Shown: positions 34,766-43,586, counted from the first letter of the stretch. The stretch is DNA of 64,000 bases from Lysinibacillus sp. PLM2 (GCA_023168345.1 AP025689.1:298001-362000); one strand, 5' to 3'. The notes: generated by a model not told the origin, from the letters alone. Numbers and translations are program-made.

Positions 34766-35764
34766 ATGAAGTTAAGTGTTTTAGATCAAGCGCCAATCAC
34801 TAAGGGTAATACTGCCCAAGATGCATTAGCAAAAGCTGTTGAATTAGCGGTTGTTGCTGAAGAGTTAGGCTATGAAAGAATTTGGATGGCTGAACATCAT
34901 AATACAAAGGGTTTTGCAAGCTCCTCACCAGAAATTACAGCTGCCTATATTGCTGCCAAGACGAAACGTATACGTGTTGGAACTGGCGGAACGATGATTA
35001 TGCACTATTCACCATATAAAGTCGCAGAGAATTTTAAGACATTAAGTGCTCTAGCACCTGGTCGTATCGATTTTGGAATTGGTCGAGCACCTGGTGGAGA
35101 CCATTATGCGATGTATGCATTAGCAAATGGACGCCAACCAGAAGTGGATAATATATACGAAAAAATCGAAGTTGCTTTGCAATATGTTAATGACGAGGTA
35201 CCTGAAGCACCTTATTATCGTAGAGCTATTGCAGGTCCTACTAATATTGTATTACCTTCCGCTTGGCTATTAGGATCTAGTGGGAATAGCGCTGTTCAAG
35301 CTGGAAGAATGGGACTGGGCTATTCTTATGCACAGTTCTTTAACGGTATGATGAATAAAGCATTTTTTGATGCATATCGAGCGAACTTTAAGCCGTCTGT
35401 TTATATGGAAAAACCAGAAATTGTTGTTTCTTATTTTGTAACTGTAGGGGAAACTAGAGAAGAAGCAGAGTATGAAGCAAAACCAGCTGATATTTCACGT
35501 ATGTTATTTATGCGAGGGCAAGTGGATGCACCACGATTAACGCCAGAAGAAGCCAAGGATTATCCGTTAACAGAAATGGATAAAATGTGGATTCAGGAAA
35601 ATCGTAAGTCAAATATTGTTGGAACAGCAAAAGAAGTAGGGGATTTCTTAAGACAGGAACAAGAATTATACGGCTTTGATGAAGCAATGATTTGTACAAT
35701 TCCACACTCCCAAGAAATGAGACTGAAAGTCTACCGTCTTCTGGCGAAAGAGTTTATGGGCTAA
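34766..35764 (+). CDS. Luciferase-like (LLM class) flavin-dependent oxidoreductase
   Basis: The 332-residue protein has the bacterial luciferase TIM-barrel fold. The N-terminus KLSVLDQAPITKGNTAQDAL, the stretch AEELGYERIWMAEHHNTKGFASSSPEI and GTGGTMIMHYSPYKVAENF are typical of the YceB/YvbT-like group of single-subunit monooxygenases. They use reduced FMN, usually supplied by a reductase, and their natural substrates are mostly unknown. The ATG follows AAAGGGGAG. It is a single-gene unit ending in a strong terminator. The palindrome array upstream suggests control by the nearby MarR protein (inference). Confidence 0.9.
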   Translation: MKLSVLDQAPITKGNTAQDALAKAVELAVVAEELGYERIWMAEHHNTKGFASSSPEITAAYIAAKTKRIRVGTGGTMIMHYSPYKVAENFKTLSALAPGRIDFGIGRAPGGDHYAMYALANGRQPEVDNIYEKIEVALQYVNDEVPEAPYYRRAIAGPTNIVLPSAWLLGSSGNSAVQAGRMGLGYSYAQFFNGMMNKAFFDAYRANFKPSVYMEKPEIVVSYFVTVGETREEAEYEAKPADISRMLFMRGQVDAPRLTPEEAKDYPLTEMDKMWIQENRKSNIVGTAKEVGDFLRQEQELYGFDEAMICTIPHSQEMRLKVYRLLAKEFMG

Positions 35765-35775
35765 TACTTTTTTCA

Positions 35776-35820
35776 AATAAGGAGCTATTTCCTGTTTTTC
35801 GGAAATAACTCCTTATTTTT
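35776..35820. terminator. Terminator after the luciferase-like gene
   Basis: AATAAGGAG-C-TATTTCC (35776-35792) pairs with GGAAATA-A-CTCCTTATT (35801-35817), then a T run. It lies between convergent genes. Confidence 0.88.
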
Positions 35821-35832
35821 ATTTATAAAATT

Positions 35833-36648
35833 TTAATTGACCATTCGTTCGTGTATAAGGTTAACGGGAATAAACAATCCAACATGGCCGTGTTCATCAT
35901 CCTCAATTGTAGCAAAAACAACACCGATGACTTCACCATTCATATTAATGACGGGGCTTCCGCTGTTTCCTCTGTAAACAGGAGCTCGCATCATATAAAC
36001 TTCATCATTCCAATCAGAAAGCAGCTTTGTTCCAAGGATATATCCTTCATTGGCAATGCCTGAGAAAAATAGGGGATTTCCAATAAAATAAACGGCCTCG
36101 CTCGGTGTGTACTCATAGTTTTCCGCAAGGGATAAATAGGGGAGATTGTTTCCCTCTACTTTCAAGATGGCAGTATCAATTTCAGGATAGCTAGCCACTA
36201 CCTCTGCTTTATATATACCGTCCTCAGGGAAATAGACGGTCAATGTAAGGGCATCTTCAATGACATGGGCGTTAGTTAGTATTAATCCATCCTCTGAAAT
36301 AGTAAAGCCTGTCCCTTTACTTTCCTCTGTTGAAATTTGTACAACTGCTTGCTTATATGTTTGAATATCGCTTTGAGATGATAGTCTCGCGGATGTTTTC
36401 AAAAACTCCACAGCTGGGATTGAGAAAATCTCAAATATAACAGCGAACGAACCAAAAGTAAGTGTGATGGCAATCAACCAAGCGATAAGTCTCGCAAAAG
36501 GTGGAGTTCGCTTTGGCTTAATAGGTTTCCCTTCTAACCGTGCCTGCCGCTCCTTTTCGAGGGCTTCCCTTTGTGCTTCAAGGACGAGCTCGATTAATTC
36601 TTCTTCACTAATAGGTTGTTGTTCATGCTCTTCTCTATCTTTTGTCAT
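35833..36648 (-). CDS. Membrane-anchored trypsin-like serine protease (S1C type, no PDZ)
   Basis: The 271-residue protein has a charged cytoplasmic N-terminus (about residues 1-50, rich in Glu and Arg), one membrane helix (about 53-75) and an extracytoplasmic chymotrypsin-fold domain. The triad is intact: His in LTNAHVIED, Asp in EIDTAILKVE, Ser in YRGNSGSPVIN. There is no PDZ domain, unlike HtrA/DegP, so it is closer to the short S1C proteases. Envelope quality control or regulated cleavage is likely. It is monocistronic and convergent with the luciferase-like gene. Confidence 0.87.
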   Translation of the reverse strand: MTKDREEHEQQPISEEELIELVLEAQREALEKERQARLEGKPIKPKRTPPFARLIAWLIAITLTFGSFAVIFEIFSIPAVEFLKTSARLSSQSDIQTYKQAVVQISTEESKGTGFTISEDGLILTNAHVIEDALTLTVYFPEDGIYKAEVVASYPEIDTAILKVEGNNLPYLSLAENYEYTPSEAVYFIGNPLFFSGIANEGYILGTKLLSDWNDEVYMMRAPVYRGNSGSPVINMNGEVIGVVFATIEDDEHGHVGLFIPVNLIHERMVN

Positions 36649-36777
36649 TTCATCACCCCAACGACCAAGTTTCTTTTATTATCATAACGAATGATGCCTG
36701 CAAATAAAACGGATAGGGGTAAGCAAAATTAAAATATAGAAGCGGTATGCAAAAAACACTCTAAGTAGACACTACGC

Positions 36778-36806
36778 TTGAAATGATGCCATACATGTGC
36801 CATAAT
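36778..36806 (+). promoter_or_regulatory. Promoter of the guanidine riboswitch transcript
   Basis: TTGAAA (36778-36783) and CATAAT (36801-36806) are separated by exactly 17 bp, predicting a start near 36813, about 20 bases before the riboswitch aptamer. Confidence 0.6.
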
Positions 36807-36833
36807 ACAAATCAATTGGATATAAAAAAGTTT

Positions 36834-36954
36834 TCTAGGGTTCCGCAAATTATATTTGGTCTGGTCCGAGAGAAAACGTACAGTTTAACTGTAACACGGA
36901 AGGACAAAAGCCTGGGAGATACTATTTATTTAGTAATCTCTTAGGCTTTTTTTG
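36834..36954 (+). ncRNA. Guanidine-I riboswitch (ykkC class) with intrinsic terminator
   Basis: The conserved ykkC aptamer blocks appear in order: TCTAGGGTTCCGC (36834-36846), TGGTCCGAGAG (36862-36872), ACACGGAAGGACAAAAGCC (36894-36912) and TGGGAGA (36913-36919). The last block can instead pair with ATCTCTTAGGCTT (36936-36948) to form a terminator followed by a T run. This is the standard ON-switch arrangement: guanidine binding holds the aptamer and prevents termination. The genes downstream are the SMR pair ykkC-ykkD, the classic targets. Confidence 0.93.
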
Positions 36955-36981
36955 TTCGTAAAATTTAAGGAGGTATTCAAA

Positions 36982-37323
36982 ATGAATAAACATTGGATAA
37001 AAATACTGCTTGCAGCTTTATTTGAAGTGCTTTGGATCATTGGGTTAGCCCATTCAGATAACCTATGGAGCTGGATAGGTACTATTGTTGCTATCATCAT
37101 CTGTAATTATTTTTTACTTTCAGCAAACCAAGTGCTGCCGACCGGAACGGCTTATACAGTATTCGTTGGATTGGGCACTGCTGGTGCGGTTATTTCAGAA
37201 ATACTGTTCTTTGGGGAACCAGTTAATTTAGTCAAAATCTCCTTTATCATCCTATTGCTTATAGGTGTGATTGGATTAAAACTCCAGACGGATAAAGAAG
37301 AAAAAGAGGAGGCGAATGTATAA
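36982..37323 (+). CDS. ykkC: SMR-family guanidinium exporter subunit YkkC
   Basis: The 113-residue protein has four membrane helices. It has the SMR essential Glu in the first helix (ALFEVLWIIGLAHSD), GTAYTVFVGLGTAGAVISEILFFGEP in the third and fourth helix region, and a charged tail. The ATG at 36982 follows AAGGAGG; an upstream in-frame TTG at 36952 lies in the riboswitch terminator and is rejected. The guanidine riboswitch upstream and the paired ykkD gene identify it as half of a guanidinium/proton antiporter rather than a general drug pump. Confidence 0.93.
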   Translation: MNKHWIKILLAALFEVLWIIGLAHSDNLWSWIGTIVAIIICNYFLLSANQVLPTGTAYTVFVGLGTAGAVISEILFFGEPVNLVKISFIILLLIGVIGLKLQTDKEEKEEANV

Positions 37324-37640
37324 TGGATTGGATTGCATTGATTTTAGCTGGTCTATTTGAAACTTTTGGTGTAGCAATGATGAATCAGTTAAGTATCGAT
37401 CGGAATTGGAAACCCTTTGTTTTATTAATTGTTGGATTTTGCATTAGTTTATTTTTATTACAATACTCCATGGATACAATTCCAATGGGAACGGCTTATG
37501 CGATCTGGACGGGAATTGGCGTTGTTGGTGGGACAATTGTAGGTATGTTATTTTATGGTGAATCAAAAAATTGGAAAAGAGTGGTGTATATTTTAATGAT
37601 TCTCATCGCTGCAGTTGGTTTGAAAGTCGTGAGCGGTTAA
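37323..37640 (+). CDS. ykkD: SMR-family guanidinium exporter subunit YkkD
   Basis: The 105-residue protein has four helices, with the helix-one Glu in LAGLFETFGVAMMNQ and the motif PMGTAYAIWTGIGVVGGTIVGMLFYGE. Its ATG overlaps the last base of the ykkC stop codon and follows GAGGAGG, so the two subunits are translationally coupled. Paired SMR proteins of this kind assemble as heterodimers with opposite orientation in the membrane. Confidence 0.93.
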   Translation: MDWIALILAGLFETFGVAMMNQLSIDRNWKPFVLLIVGFCISLFLLQYSMDTIPMGTAYAIWTGIGVVGGTIVGMLFYGESKNWKRVVYILMILIAAVGLKVVSG

Positions 37641-37713
37641 ATTCAGGTGAAGAAGTGAATGATGAAAATAGCTATACTTATATGTATGAATCATTTATGG
37701 AAGGAAAGTTAAA

Positions 37714-38280
37714 ATGGCAGACAACCATCATTATTTCTTGGCAGTAAAGCTCCCGAAAGAAGTGAAGGAATTTATTGGCGAGTGGGTAGAAACAAATCAA
37801 CAACAATTTCCGTTTTCGAGATGGGTGCATCCGGAAGATTATCACATTACTCTTGCCTTTTTAGGATTTGCAGAGAAGGATCAATTGGAACAAGTGAATG
37901 AATTAATGGGTCCAGTGTTATCAGAAGAAATATCATTTGAAATGACTGTTAACGGATTCGGTACTTTTGGACCACCAACTAGTCCACGAATTTTTTGGGC
38001 GGGTGTCAAAGAATCAGAGGATTTAAAGCAATTACAGAAAAAAATCTATGAAATGTGCATAAAAATTGGTTTTCAATTAGATAAAAAACCATTTAAACCA
38101 CACATTACAATAGCCCGGAAATGGAAGGGTGAAGAACCCTTTGATAAGGGGAGCTTAAATTCTTTAAAAACAAATGAGCTATCATTTCATGTGAATGAAA
38201 TTGTACTCTATGAAACGCATTTAGATAAAACGCCAAAATATCATGAATTTTCCCGTTTCCCAATTGTGGCGACAAATTAG
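37714..38280 (+). CDS. thpR: RNA 2',3'-cyclic phosphodiesterase (2H family)
   Basis: The 188-residue protein has the two HxTx catalytic motifs of the 2H phosphoesterase/ligase fold: YHITLAFLGF in the N-terminal half and PHITIARKW in the C-terminal half. ThpR-type enzymes open 2',3'-cyclic phosphates on RNA ends and can ligate tRNA halves in vitro. The ATG is behind GGAAAG. It lies 73 bases after ykkD, without an evident terminator in between, so it may be read through from the guanidine operon. Confidence 0.88.
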   Translation: MADNHHYFLAVKLPKEVKEFIGEWVETNQQQFPFSRWVHPEDYHITLAFLGFAEKDQLEQVNELMGPVLSEEISFEMTVNGFGTFGPPTSPRIFWAGVKESEDLKQLQKKIYEMCIKIGFQLDKKPFKPHITIARKWKGEEPFDKGSLNSLKTNELSFHVNEIVLYETHLDKTPKYHEFSRFPIVATN

Positions 38281-38284
38281 AAGC

Positions 38285-38314
38285 AAGCGATTACGAATAA
38301 GTAATCGCTTTTTT
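38285..38314 (+). terminator. Terminator after thpR
   Basis: AAGCGATTAC (38285-38294) and GTAATCGCTT (38301-38310) form a perfect 10-bp stem followed by six T residues. Confidence 0.93.
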
Positions 38315-38422
38315 ATGTATTATTATATTTATGTAAAAAAGCAAGAGTAGGAGTTTGAAAATTCCAAAATTATGGTAAAATACATTATTAATAACGATGT
38401 TAATTTGGAATTTTATTACTAT

Positions 38423-38462
38423 AAACCATATTTGTCCAGTGATAGAATAAAACCATATTTGT
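38423..38462 (+). repeat. 13-bp direct repeat upstream of the 44-codon ORF
   Basis: AAACCATATTTGT occurs at 38423-38435 and again at 38450-38462, a 27-bp period. It lies just before the ribosome site of the small ORF and could be a regulator-binding pair. Confidence 0.4.
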
Positions 38463-38494
38463 ATCAATATAATGATTAAAAAGGAGGGGTAACT

Positions 38495-38629
38495 ATGAGA
38501 ATCCCTGCATTGCCGCAGCCAAAAGTTGAAAAAAAGAAAAAAGGGTCAGTGTGGAAATATATTCTAAATACTGTATTAAAAAGGCTTAGTAGAAAAAATA
38601 AGTTCTTTCGTTTACCCCCAAGAAATTAA
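38495..38629 (+). CDS. Conserved-looking 44-residue basic small protein
   Basis: A 44-codon frame (MRIPALPQPK..., ending in FFRLPPRN) starts at an ATG 6 nt after a very strong AAGGAGGGG and ends directly at a strong terminator. The peptide is highly basic (15 Lys/Arg), proline-rich at both ends and has a short amphipathic centre (WKYILNTVLKRLS). I recognise no family. The ribosome site, own terminator and own upstream repeat argue that it is a real gene. It could be a membrane- or nucleic-acid-binding small protein. Confidence 0.62.
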   Translation: MRIPALPQPKVEKKKKGSVWKYILNTVLKRLSRKNKFFRLPPRN

Positions 38630-38665
38630 AGCTGTTCTATGAATAATGTAGAACAGCTCTTCCTT
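38630..38665. terminator. Terminator between the small ORF and helD
   Basis: AGCTGTTCTA (38630-38639) and TAGAACAGCT (38649-38658) form a perfect 10-bp stem with T-rich sequence after it. It lies between the convergent small ORF and helD. Confidence 0.85.
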
Positions 38666-38668
38666 TTT

Positions 38669-40927
38669 CTAGAGTAAAAAGGCCTTTTTAGTCGGTCCCA
38701 CGATATAGAGCTCATGCATTGCTCTTGTTAAAGCGACGTATAGAAGTTTTCGGTCGATTACTGTATCGGTATAGGGTACAGAAAACGCTGCGACAATTAC
38801 TGCATCAAATTCTAACCCTTTTGCTAAGTGGCTTGGTAGGACGAGAAGTTTAGAGGTGCCGAGCTCAGATGTCTCTGTTAACACTTCAGCCTCAATATCA
38901 TGATTCAGAAGCATTTCTGTAAAGAAAGCTGCTTCATTAGACGTTTTACAAATGAGTGCAACGGAATGATGCCCGTTTTGTTTTAAAGATTCATAAATCT
39001 CCTTTATTTGTTTTGGATTAAAGGTCTCACTTTGAACGAAGGATGGACTTTTACCATGGCGTACGACCGGTTCAACTAATGGGAGGTTTTCATTCATTTT
39101 CGCTAGTATTTGATTAGCAACTTCCATAATCTCAATGGTAGTTCGATAGCTTTTTTGCAATGTAAAGAAGTTTGCCCTTGGGAAGAGCTTCAAAACAGAA
39201 TCCCACTCTGTTAATGAGCGATAGCTGTGAATTCCTTGAGCTAAGTCCCCCACAAGAGTAAACATATCAGTTTCAAGTCCCGATTTTAGCGCTGCTAGTT
39301 GAAACAAGCTGTAATCCTGGACTTCATCAATGAATACGACTCTCATTTTCCACTCTTCTTTTATCCCTTTTATTTGTGCGTGTAAGTAAAAGAGTGCTGC
39401 TAAATCCTCTAATGCCCATTTTTCCTTTGCGTGAGCTTGGATAAAGCGTTCTTGTTCTTCAAAAGACCATTCAGGTGCAAGCTCTCGTAATACTAAACGA
39501 TCTGTCAAAAATGTTCGATACATTGTTTTAATTTTTACCTTTTCAAAGCGTCGCATATAGGTTGAAACGGTTGATTTAATTTCCGTCTTAATTTGTGGGA
39601 TTCGTGCGTCTCGCTCATCGATGAATTTTGTTACGTATTCTCGACGTTTATCAGGATCTCTAAATCCATTTAACGCTTTGCCAATCATCTCTTCGTAGCG
39701 TGCATTTAATGAAGATAAAACCGATTTTGCTTTTCTTTTCACTTCAGTTTGAATCACCTTTTTAATCCGCTCAAGACGTTTTTCAATAGGCATATAGCTA
39801 AACTCAAATAAAAAGAGTTTTTTTAAGTGACTACCACGCATAATTTTATATTTTTCAATGTATACATCTTCATCAAACAATGCAGCAAGCTTCATCTCAT
39901 GCATTTTGATTAATCGATCTAAAAGCTCTTTGTATTGCAAGGAACCTTTTATTTTTGGAATGTTAAAGGAGGGGAGTGTATGATCATTTCCTTCAATCAG
40001 CTGTTCTAGCTGTTCATTAGGGTCTTGTAATTTTAATTTGATACCCGTTGCATTTTGAACATATTCTGCAAAAGTTGTTTGGCAAATTCGCTCTACCCCA
40101 AGTTCAGGAAGAACCTCGCCAATGTAATCTATAAAAAGCTTATTTGGCGCTAAAATCATAAGCTGTTCAGGATTAAAATGCTCCCCCATTGTATATAAAA
40201 AATAGGATATTCGGTGCAAGGCAATCGTTGTTTTACCACTACCAGCAGCTCCTTGAACTAGAATAGGCTGGCGTAAGTGGGCTCTAATGATTTCATTTTG
40301 TTCTTGTTGAATTGTTGCAACGATTTCGGTAAGCCTTACATCTGCTTTTCCAGAAAGAGCTTCTTGCAGCAAGTCATCGTTTGTTGTTAAATCAACATCC
40401 TGAAAGCTTACTAAATTACCGTCTTCAATTTTGTATTGCCGTTTAGCAAATAAATGACCTGAATATTCTTCTTCACGAACACGATAAGTAACGTCACCAA
40501 GACGCCCATCATAATAGACATTTGCCACAGGTGAACGCCAATCAACAATAATCGGTTCAAAGGTTTCATTATGAATAAGTGAAGTTTTTCCAATATATAA
40601 AAACTCCTCTGCCTCATTAGGACGTTGAAAGTGAATGCGGGCAAAATAAGGCTTTTGCTTAACAGCTTCTAAACTTTCCTTTTGAGTGCGTGCCAGTTCG
40701 AAAAAACGGGAATTCGTCAAAATGTTGATAAAGCTATCACTTGAATCTAAATATTCAACATTTGCCATGGATTCTTGGATTTTAGTATTAGCAGATTGTA
40801 AATCTTCCTGTGATTTTCTAAGGATATCTTCCATATATCTTATTGTGTAGGCTAATCGTTCCACTTCCTTCGGGTATTCTGGATGTGAAGTGATTAATTC
40901 TTGTTTATTTCCTTTTGCTTCTGTCAT
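38669..40927 (-). CDS. helD: RNA polymerase recycling helicase-like protein HelD
   Basis: The 752-residue UvrD-like superfamily 1 ATPase matches HelD in size and order. It has an N-terminal coiled coil (about residues 15-75) that enters the polymerase secondary channel, Walker A QGAAGSGKTTIALHR, Walker B VVFIDEVQDYS, motif VGDLAQGIHSYR and the C-terminal LLYVALTRAMHELYIVGP. HelD removes stalled RNA polymerase from nucleic acid. The ATG is at 40927 with GGAGGG nearby. It stands alone. Confidence 0.93.
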   Translation of the reverse strand: MTEAKGNKQELITSHPEYPKEVERLAYTIRYMEDILRKSQEDLQSANTKIQESMANVEYLDSSDSFINILTNSRFFELARTQKESLEAVKQKPYFARIHFQRPNEAEEFLYIGKTSLIHNETFEPIIVDWRSPVANVYYDGRLGDVTYRVREEEYSGHLFAKRQYKIEDGNLVSFQDVDLTTNDDLLQEALSGKADVRLTEIVATIQQEQNEIIRAHLRQPILVQGAAGSGKTTIALHRISYFLYTMGEHFNPEQLMILAPNKLFIDYIGEVLPELGVERICQTTFAEYVQNATGIKLKLQDPNEQLEQLIEGNDHTLPSFNIPKIKGSLQYKELLDRLIKMHEMKLAALFDEDVYIEKYKIMRGSHLKKLFLFEFSYMPIEKRLERIKKVIQTEVKRKAKSVLSSLNARYEEMIGKALNGFRDPDKRREYVTKFIDERDARIPQIKTEIKSTVSTYMRRFEKVKIKTMYRTFLTDRLVLRELAPEWSFEEQERFIQAHAKEKWALEDLAALFYLHAQIKGIKEEWKMRVVFIDEVQDYSLFQLAALKSGLETDMFTLVGDLAQGIHSYRSLTEWDSVLKLFPRANFFTLQKSYRTTIEIMEVANQILAKMNENLPLVEPVVRHGKSPSFVQSETFNPKQIKEIYESLKQNGHHSVALICKTSNEAAFFTEMLLNHDIEAEVLTETSELGTSKLLVLPSHLAKGLEFDAVIVAAFSVPYTDTVIDRKLLYVALTRAMHELYIVGPTKKAFLL

Positions 40928-41046
40928 CTTAAAATCCCTCCACTCTAGACAATAAAAATCACAAATTGCATATAAATTTAATCTTACTAAAGTTTAGAAG
41001 TGAAGTGAAGCTAGAGCAATATGAGAGTTATGTACGAAAAATAAAA

Positions 41047-41086
41047 CCCTCGATTTCAACAGTTGAGTGAAAATCGAGGGAGTTTT
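41047..41086. terminator. Terminator after the LysM-CAP gene
   Basis: CCCTCGATTT (41047-41056) and AAATCGAGGG (41071-41080) form a perfect 10-bp stem, with A-rich sequence on the left and a T run on the right. It lies between helD and the LysM-CAP gene. Confidence 0.82.
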
Positions 41087-41686
41087 TTATCGTTTTATAA
41101 ACATTTGTGTCCAGTAGTTTCCATCAGGATCATATCCTACACCGATTTCGGTATAAGTGCCATTTAAAATGTTTGCTCGGTGACCACTACTATTCATCCA
41201 TGCTTTGACTACCTCAGCAGCTGTTCTTTGTCCTTGTGCAATGTTTTCAGCTGCAGCACTATGACTAATTCCGAAGCTTTTGATCATATTAAATGGTGAC
41301 CCATAAGTTGGAGAAGTATGCGAGAAATAATTTTTATCGCTCATATCCTCAGATTTGTAACGTGCTACACGGGATAGCTCCCAATTCTGTTTTAATGGTG
41401 GTAATCCTTGTTTTGCACGTTCTTGATTCGTTAAAGCAATCACTTCATTTTCGATTGCTTTAATATTATCTATATTAGGGATTTTAATTTTTTGTCCTGG
41501 ATAAATTAAGTTAGGATTCGGCAGTGGGTTTGCATCCAATATGTTTTGGAATCCAATTTGGAATTTCACTGCTATTTTCCAAAGACTATCACCCTTTTGT
41601 ACAACATAATCATCGAAACCTTGAGCTGAAGTTACCACTGGGAAACTAAATAGCACGACGACAATTGCTAGTATAAGTCTTTTCAT
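41087..41686 (-). CDS. Secreted LysM and CAP (SCP) domain protein
   Basis: The 199-residue protein has a signal peptide (residues 1-21, ending SAQG), one LysM module (YVVQKGDSLWKIAVKF...NLIYPGQKIKIP, about 27-70) for peptidoglycan binding, and a C-terminal CAP domain (about 78-199). The CAP domain carries the conserved LTNQERAKQGLPPL, HTSPTYGSPFNM, AENIAQGQ, WMNSSGHRANILNGTYTEIGVGY. This is the YkwD/SafA-like architecture of Bacillus envelope and spore-coat proteins. The enzymatic role of bacterial CAP domains is unsettled. Confidence 0.92.
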   Translation of the reverse strand: MKRLILAIVVVLFSFPVVTSAQGFDDYVVQKGDSLWKIAVKFQIGFQNILDANPLPNPNLIYPGQKIKIPNIDNIKAIENEVIALTNQERAKQGLPPLKQNWELSRVARYKSEDMSDKNYFSHTSPTYGSPFNMIKSFGISHSAAAENIAQGQRTAAEVVKAWMNSSGHRANILNGTYTEIGVGYDPDGNYWTQMFIKR

Positions 41687-41786
41687 TTTCTCACCACCTT
41701 AAAATTAAGGTGCGTTCATTTAATTTTATCTATACTAAATGAAATGTTGGAAAAAATGTGGCCCAATGGTAACTACAAAAGAATTG

Positions 41787-42878
41787 TTAAGCAACACCAG
41801 TCATGAATGATAAGTAAATACAAAACACAAATAAAATGCAAACGAGTAAGCTTAAAGCAGCAGGCACTTTTTTAATAAACGATAAAACTATTAAAACAAA
41901 AAATAAAATGGATAGTAAAAGCAATAAACTGCTTGTGAAATTAAAACTAAGTTGAATATTTAGATCTGCATGCACGTCTTCGCTATAAAACATTGAAAAA
42001 GTAGGCGAAATAGTTTCTGCTGAAATAATCGTTTCTTTAGGTGGTGATTGTTGACTTAATGCTGCTGTTGCAGAAAAAATAATGAGTATAATGATACTTT
42101 CAGCCTTTGCCCATTGCTTTGGATTGAAACTGGCTCCGTGTTTTAATTTGCGTCTTATAAAAATGCTATTTACAATTGCGAAAATGATTAATGGAATGAT
42201 GAACAAATGCTTTAATAATAAAGCTTGACCATAGGGAATCATCCATGAATTTATGTAATCTTCATAGTTAACAACGTAATTCATAAGAAGTAATCCAGAT
42301 ATAATGGTTACGCCAAAGCAAAGAAATGCTAGTGGTGTAAACCAGTTTAAAAATTTTAACCAATTGTCATGATTACTTGAAAACCAGCTAACAATAATAA
42401 GGATACCTACCCATATGGAGACGGCCAGGAGATGCATGGAATCACTTATAAATCCCCATAGCGGCTCTATAGAACTAGGGTGGCTAGACCAAGCAATCGA
42501 TAAAATTATAAGAAAAGAAAGGAAAACACCGATATATCCATAGCGGCGTTTTTCATTATAATCAAAAATAAAAACAAATAGGGAACAGATAAGCGTTATA
42601 AGTAAGGTTAAACCCCATGCTTTACCAATTTCAAAAGTAAATAGGACAGATTGAACTGAATCTATAAATGCCATTCTTGTTGATAAAAAAAGAATGACTT
42701 GCAAAACAGGTAAAAATGAAAAAATCAATATACCACCTAAAGCAACTAACAAAACACTTTTGGAAACAGTAATCTTTGGGCGTTTTATATTAGGAACAAG
42801 AGAAAACATAAAAGTTCCTATACATAAAGAAAGGCAAAGATATAGTAAAGCTTGGCTAATGATTGTAATAATCAGCAT
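41787..42878 (-). CDS. Copper-resistance membrane protein, CopD family
   Basis: The 363-residue protein has eight to nine predicted helices and CopD-type features: SDSMHLLAVSIWVGILIIVSWF with the conserved His-Trp-Gly region, and GQALLLKHLFIIPLIIFAIVN. CopD/PcoD proteins move copper across the membrane with the periplasmic-side partner CopC. It follows the CopC gene after three bases. In Bacillus the two are often fused (YcnJ); here they are separate coupled genes. The direction of transport (uptake is usual for YcnJ) is inferred. Confidence 0.87.
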   Translation of the reverse strand: MLIITIISQALLYLCLSLCIGTFMFSLVPNIKRPKITVSKSVLLVALGGILIFSFLPVLQVILFLSTRMAFIDSVQSVLFTFEIGKAWGLTLLITLICSLFVFIFDYNEKRRYGYIGVFLSFLIILSIAWSSHPSSIEPLWGFISDSMHLLAVSIWVGILIIVSWFSSNHDNWLKFLNWFTPLAFLCFGVTIISGLLLMNYVVNYEDYINSWMIPYGQALLLKHLFIIPLIIFAIVNSIFIRRKLKHGASFNPKQWAKAESIIILIIFSATAALSQQSPPKETIISAETISPTFSMFYSEDVHADLNIQLSFNFTSSLLLLLSILFFVLIVLSFIKKVPAALSLLVCILFVFCIYLSFMTGVA

Positions 42879-42881
42879 CTT

Positions 42882-43487
42882 CTATTTCTTTCTTCGAATC
42901 ATGAAGAAGAGAACAACGACCACAATTCCAATTAAAGCGCCAATTAGAAACGGCATAAGAATAGAATTTTCCTCTTCAGGTTCTTCCGCTACTTCATGGT
43001 CTGTATGGTTTTCTGTTTCCGCTAAGTTTTCCTCGGTTTGCGTTGTAGTTTCTTCTACCGTTTCCTCTTGTTCCTCAACGTTTGTCTCTTCAACAGTGCC
43101 ATTTTCCTGTTCTTGTGTGCCTGTATTTTCAACAGGAATATCGATTGTAAATGAGATACTTTCATCAATTGGGTGTCCATCAGCGCCAATAATACTCCAT
43201 TCTAATGTGTAGTCCCCATTTTCAAGAGGTGATGAAAGTTCGCCAGTTAACTGATCGTTATTAATAGTAATGTTGTCAATGGCTATTGACTCACCATTTG
43301 CATTTTGTAACGTCATAGTACTGCCCTGCTCAATTTTTGTTTCAAATATGAGGGTAACCTGTTGTAGTTGCTCAGTTACAACCTCTCCATTCTCTGGGGT
43401 AGAACTTTTTAAATGAGTATGGGCAAATGCAGAACTCATAAAGGATAGTAAAAAGACACAAGTGAATACAATTATTTTTTTTATCAT
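42882..43487 (-). CDS. CopC-domain copper-binding protein with C-terminal membrane anchor
   Basis: The 201-residue protein has a signal peptide ending SSAFA, so the mature chain begins with His (HTHLKSSTPENGEV), the copper ligand position of CopC. The fold continues to SIIGADGHPIDESISFTID, with a second His ligand. A Glu/Thr-rich linker (about residues 125-170) leads to a C-terminal helix and RRKK, tethering the domain to the outer face. It is the first gene of the copCD pair and is divergent from cadC across two CadC-type operators. Confidence 0.9.
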   Translation of the reverse strand: MIKKIIVFTCVFLLSFMSSAFAHTHLKSSTPENGEVVTEQLQQVTLIFETKIEQGSTMTLQNANGESIAIDNITINNDQLTGELSSPLENGDYTLEWSIIGADGHPIDESISFTIDIPVENTGTQEQENGTVEETNVEEQEETVEETTTQTEENLAETENHTDHEVAEEPEEENSILMPFLIGALIGIVVVVLFFMIRRKK

Positions 43488-43586
43488 AATAACCTCCGAT
43501 TAATGTGTAAAATAATATCAATTTTTTATAAAATTTGGTCATATTTAATCATTATACAAAAACTAGTGTTTTATTCAACTTATTAT

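Noticed and set aside
36952-36981. TTG at 36952 as the ykkC start
   Set aside because: It lies in the riboswitch terminator T run; ATG 36982 has AAGGAGG at proper spacing.
42694-43212. 172-codon plus-strand ORF
   Set aside because: It is a Ser/Val-rich shadow of copD and the Glu/Thr-rich linker of the CopC protein.
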